Source: Stieleria mannarensis (lineage in GTDB: Bacteria > Planctomycetota > Planctomycetia > Pirellulales > Pirellulaceae). Taken from it: 64,000 nucleotides of DNA. Position 1 is the stretch's first letter, and every line of letters starts with the position of its first letter. Below, one piece after another: positions 61,615 through 64,000 of the stretch. The notes beneath the pieces were generated by a model. That model did no database searches. It was given only the letters and a program-made list of their open reading frames with translations, and was not told the origin of the DNA. The stretch is from NCBI RefSeq assembly GCF_014154935.1, contig NZ_JACEHH010000049.1:1-64000 (forward strand), in the 5' to 3' direction. Position numbers and translations under genes: made by a program.

Positions 61615-62017
61615 CGTTGCGAAATGGTGGGCCGACTTCGAGCCCGGCGGTGGTAACTTCATGAGTGTGCATCCGAAACCGAGTTACGTTCCATTTACGG
61701 ACGATGCCGAAGACGCCATCTGCTTCGACAGTCAAAGGTTCGAGACGTGCTGCTGGCAGTAACTCGGTTGCGGAGAGCAATCGAAGCCAGTAGTGCGTCT
61801 CTCGGGCCTCCTTGCAGGCGATCGAATACTTGTGGACAAAATCCTTGTTGCTCTGACTTGCCTGTGCTTCCTCAACGTTTGCCCCGACCGATGTCCCAGA
61901 TCGAAGCAATTGATTCGCAAGAGTAGCCGAGACCTTCCCTTTGGACTCGAACGCCATGCAAAGGCGTACAATGCGTTCGGCAAATGCAAATGTCCGGTCC
62001 GGCAAATCGCTTTTCAT
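61595..62017 (-). CDS. Four-helix-bundle protein (23S rRNA intervening-sequence family)
   Basis: The product is 140 residues from an ATG at 62017. It is a four-helix bundle: DLPDRTFAFAERIVRLCMAF, LANQLLRSGTSVGANVEEAQ, DFVHKYSIACKEARETHYWL, and LEPLTVEADGVFGIVRKW. The LLRSGTSVGANVEEA motif is diagnostic of the S23/IVS family, related in fold to the DGR accessory protein Avd. The last residues are non-standard, which fits its overlap with the truncated DUF2924 gene. It probably inserted as a cassette and cut DUF2924, which is inference. Confidence 0.75.
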   Translation of the reverse strand: MKSDLPDRTFAFAERIVRLCMAFESKGKVSATLANQLLRSGTSVGANVEEAQASQSNKDFVHKYSIACKEARETHYWLRLLSATELLPAARLEPLTVEADGVFGIVRKWNVTRFRMHTHEVTTAGLEVGPPFRNVKNGIA

Positions 62018-62092
62018 TGCAAACCCCTGTGTTGTGGCAGCAATCTACCGTTTTCTTTTTCAAACTTCACCCTTCACAATTCAAACTTCCCC

Positions 62093-62602
62093 ATGATTGC
62101 TTGCCTGGATGTGGGATACACCGACACTGCGGCGAGAGCGGCGTGCGTTGTCATCAACAACTGGCGAGCCTCGCGACCGGCAGCCGAGCACGTGGCGAAA
62201 ATCCATGAAGTGAAGGACTATCAGCCGGGCGAGTTCTACCGTCGAGAGCTGCCGTGCATTCAGGCGGTACTGGACAAGCTGAAACAACCACCGACTTGTA
62301 TCGTCGTCGACGGCTACGTGTGGCTGGATGGAAATCATCGCCCTGGATTGGGAGCCCATTTGTACGAAACGCTGAATCGCGAGGTGCCGGTCATTGGAGT
62401 CGCCAAGAATCCGTTCAAAGACACGGATCATGCAACGGAGCTCCGACGAGGTAAGAGCGATCGGCCACTGTACATCACGGCCGTTGGAGTCCCGATCGCC
62501 CAAGCTGTCGTCAATATCGGCGCGATGCACGGTCCGCATCGACTGCCAACGATCCTGAAACGCGCCGACCAATTGAGCCGTCAGGATCTGCCGGAAGACT
62601 AA
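62093..62602 (+). CDS. Endonuclease V, short form
   Basis: The product is 169 residues from an ATG at 62093. It has the endonuclease V layout: catalytic Asp in IACLDVGYTD, Glu in PGEFYRRELP, Asp in CIVVDGYVWLDGNHRPGLGA HLYE, and VPVIGVAKNPF. Length is 50 residues below E. coli Nfi, but it matches the short branch that starts directly at the first strand, so it may be complete. The enzyme cuts near inosine in DNA or RNA. It is followed after 32 bases by an HD-domain gene, so the two likely form an operon. Confidence 0.8.
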   Translation: MIACLDVGYTDTAARAACVVINNWRASRPAAEHVAKIHEVKDYQPGEFYRRELPCIQAVLDKLKQPPTCIVVDGYVWLDGNHRPGLGAHLYETLNREVPVIGVAKNPFKDTDHATELRRGKSDRPLYITAVGVPIAQAVVNIGAMHGPHRLPTILKRADQLSRQDLPED

Positions 62603-62634
62603 CAACACTCACAATGAATAGGTGAGGGAACACC

Positions 62635-63219
62635 ATGACAAACTACGAAGACATCCTAAACAGCATCCGATCGGATCCCGCCTACGAAGCGAACCTCGAT
62701 TGGGGTAAACCCCGATCCGGGCACCCGGAAGGTTCCATTCGGAAACACATCGCTGAACTCAAAGACAACCTCGAACAACTTAAACCGCAATTGTCCGGCG
62801 AAGAGGCGGGTAAGCTGCGATTTCTGATTCACACGCACGACACATTCAAGCCCGATGCAAAGTCCGGCGTCGCGATCGCAGATCCGCGGAGCCACGCGTC
62901 TCTGGCACGGCAATTCCTGGCGAAGTATGTCAGCGATCCCGATTTACTGAACATGGTTCAGTTCCACGATGAGCCATTTGCGCTCTGGAAAAAGCACCGC
63001 TACGGAGGCGATTACACCGATCGCCTTGATCGACTGCTCGACCTGATCGAAGACTGGGATTTGTTCCTGGCATTCCTGATCGTCGACGGATGCACGGCCG
63101 GCAAGTCGACGGAACCGTTGGAATGGTTCTTCGCTGAGATCCGTGATCGGGTCGAATCACGCGTCGACGCAACTTGGATCAGGATTGCTGCGAACCCGGA
63201 AGGCATCAGCGAGTCTTAA
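62635..63219 (+). CDS. HD-domain protein
   Basis: The product is 194 residues from an ATG at 62635 with a GTGAGGGA site upstream. The metal-dependent HD signature is spread over [38 protein letters not shown] and [11 protein letters not shown] proteins of this size with HPEG are often found beside nucleotidyltransferases in RNA-repair clusters, where they may remove 2',3'-cyclic or 2' phosphates. The next genes on the other side are the two YcgL-type nucleotidyltransferases, 2 kb away and divergent. It sits in an operon with endonuclease V. Confidence 0.75.
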   Translation: MTNYEDILNSIRSDPAYEANLDWGKPRSGHPEGSIRKHIAELKDNLEQLKPQLSGEEAGKLRFLIHTHDTFKPDAKSGVAIADPRSHASLARQFLAKYVSDPDLLNMVQFHDEPFALWKKHRYGGDYTDRLDRLLDLIEDWDLFLAFLIVDGCTAGKSTEPLEWFFAEIRDRVESRVDATWIRIAANPEGISES

Positions 63220-63316
63220 TCAACAACATGTTTACAGTCAGTGTCGACCACTCAATCAGGGAGCGGACCAATGCGATACGAACACGAGCACAGCGAAGAC
63301 CATTGCTTTCGAGCCG

Positions 63317-63484
63317 ATGAGTAAACGTCGACGCGGCTTCCCATCGGAAACTCACGTCAAATGTGGAGTGCGAATCGTCCACGGCGACAAGCAACTCGAG
63401 GAAAAGCTGGGACGCAATGATCCCTGCCCGTGCGGCAGCGGACTGCGATTCAAGCGATGTTGTCTCAAGTCGGGCCACTTTTGA
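63317..63484 (+). CDS. Small SEC-C zinc-motif protein
   Basis: The product is 55 residues from the ATG at 63317. The C-terminus is a complete SEC-C motif, [20 protein letters not shown], which binds one zinc with C-x-C-x8-C-C (the last pair as CC). The N-terminal half ([20 protein letters not shown]) is basic. SEC-C modules commonly bind SecB or other partners or nucleic acid. Separated from the HD gene by about 100 bases, so cotranscription is only possible. Confidence 0.7.
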   Translation: MSKRRRGFPSETHVKCGVRIVHGDKQLEEKLGRNDPCPCGSGLRFKRCCLKSGHF

Positions 63485-63523
63485 TGGCTCCAATCGAGAC
63501 GACTACTTTTAGGGAGAGAGAGT

Positions 63524-63966
63524 AGCGAGTCTTGAGGGATGAGTCTCGAGGTGAGCAGAAATCAGGCGGTCGAGCGGAGTGAGCGAATTAGTCCGGCGAG
63601 GACTCTTGCCGTTTCGTCGGCTTGGCTCGCGAGTTGTTCGGCCGCATCGCTCGACGTGTATTCGAGACGTTTTGCGATTGTTAGTTGATACTCAACCTCG
63701 CGAATGGATCCAAATGCCATGTCAAGGAAACGCAAGAAATCTGCTTCAGAGTTTCGTGCACACCCTTCGACGATGTTCGACGCGATAGATACGGAAGCTC
63801 GGCGAAGTTGTGAGGTCAGCCCGAACATTTCGTCCTTTGGAAATGTCCTGGTTGCAGAGTAAACGGACATAACAAGCTGGTCGGCCAACTCAAAGGCTCG
63901 CAACTTTCGATGATCCCGCATATTTCATTTCTCGTTTTCTCAGGACTCACAACTCAAGACTCACCC
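63524..63966. repeat. Inverted GAGTCTTGAG flanks of a four-helix-bundle cassette
   Basis: GCGAGTCTTGAGGGATGAGT and CTCGAGGTGAGC (63526-63557) lie left of the gene at 63562; GGACTCACAACTCAAGACTC and ACCCCT (63937-63966) lie right, in inverse sense (AGTCTTGAG shared). The gene appears to be bounded like a cassette. Confidence 0.6.
63562..63921 (-). CDS. Four-helix-bundle protein (23S rRNA intervening-sequence family)
   Basis: The product is 119 residues from an ATG at 63921. It follows the same pattern as the gene at 61595: RKLRAFELADQLVMSVYSAT, MFGLTSQLRRASVSIASNIV EGCAR, DFLRFLDMAFGSIREVEYQL TIAKRL, and a last helix. The QLRRASVSIASNIVEG motif marks the S23/IVS family. It is complete, and flanked by inverted repeats. 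The two copies in the window share fold but little sequence, so they arrived separately. Confidence 0.85.
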   Translation of the reverse strand: MRDHRKLRAFELADQLVMSVYSATRTFPKDEMFGLTSQLRRASVSIASNIVEGCARNSEADFLRFLDMAFGSIREVEYQLTIAKRLEYTSSDAAEQLASQADETARVLAGLIRSLRSTA

Positions 63967-64000
63967 CTATCCTAACGCTGGAGCCAGGGGGCCAGGCAAC

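Overview
The window comes from a Gram-negative planctomycete, most likely a Rhodopirellula-like member of the Pirellulales. The evidence is gene content. There are two PSD1/DUF1549/DUF1553 cytochrome-like genes paired with DUF1501 genes, a PVC-type heme-c dehydrogenase, a DUF1080 protein, a DUF1559-like pseudopilin and a 'NPYQSP' membrane protein. An lpxB gene implies lipid A. Intergenic regions are long and full of short hairpin repeats. The assignment rests on family recognition, not on a database search.

Layout. 1-4 kb is a decayed mobile zone: an integrase/IS91 in-frame chimera, a second IS91 fragment and an IS110 start fragment. 4-15.5 kb holds two leucine-rich-repeat membrane proteins, a large lipoprotein and small secreted or membrane proteins, including one made of nine 9-residue repeats. 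15.7-18.4 kb has threonine synthase (thrC), an HExxH protein and a HIT hydrolase. 18.5-26.1 kb is a divergent locus of uncharacterised proteins around a 1305-residue membrane FtsK-type ATPase with three tandem ATPase-like domains. 26-46.6 kb is a planctomycete catabolic/redox region: PSD1-DUF1501 pairs, a PAS-AraC regulator, SGNH hydrolase, heme-c dehydrogenase, phosphoesterase, EEP nuclease/phosphatase, DUF1080, PQQ-propeller protein and an ECF sigma factor. 47-52.7 kb has the error-prone polymerase gene dnaE2, a membrane protein and lpxB. 53-54.6 kb has tRNA-Asn and a DUF433/DUF5615 toxin-antitoxin pair. 54.8-63.9 kb is an accessory island: a methyltransferase-like membrane protein, a frameshifted phosphatase, a macro-domain/ATP-grasp operon, a divergent EF-Tu paralogue, two YcgL-type nucleotidyltransferases, remnants of a DUF2924 module, endonuclease V, an HD protein, a SEC-C protein and two four-helix-bundle genes.

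Two regions are the best candidates for undescribed systems. The first is the FtsK locus at 18.6-26.1 kb: an EccC-like triple ATPase, an 88-residue WxG-like helical protein, a 405-residue helical protein, a tail-anchored small protein and a long coiled coil. It resembles the core of a type VII-like export machine without the usual partners. The second is the 56-63 kb cluster, where an EF-Tu paralogue sits among nucleotidyltransferase, macro, ATP-grasp, HD and endonuclease V genes. That gene set suggests RNA (perhaps tRNA) repair or quality control.

The intergenic DNA carries at least eight repeat families. These include a REP-like family with seven copies, a TIR-bounded non-autonomous element with two full copies and one fragment, and a TIR element that has inserted into a REP copy.
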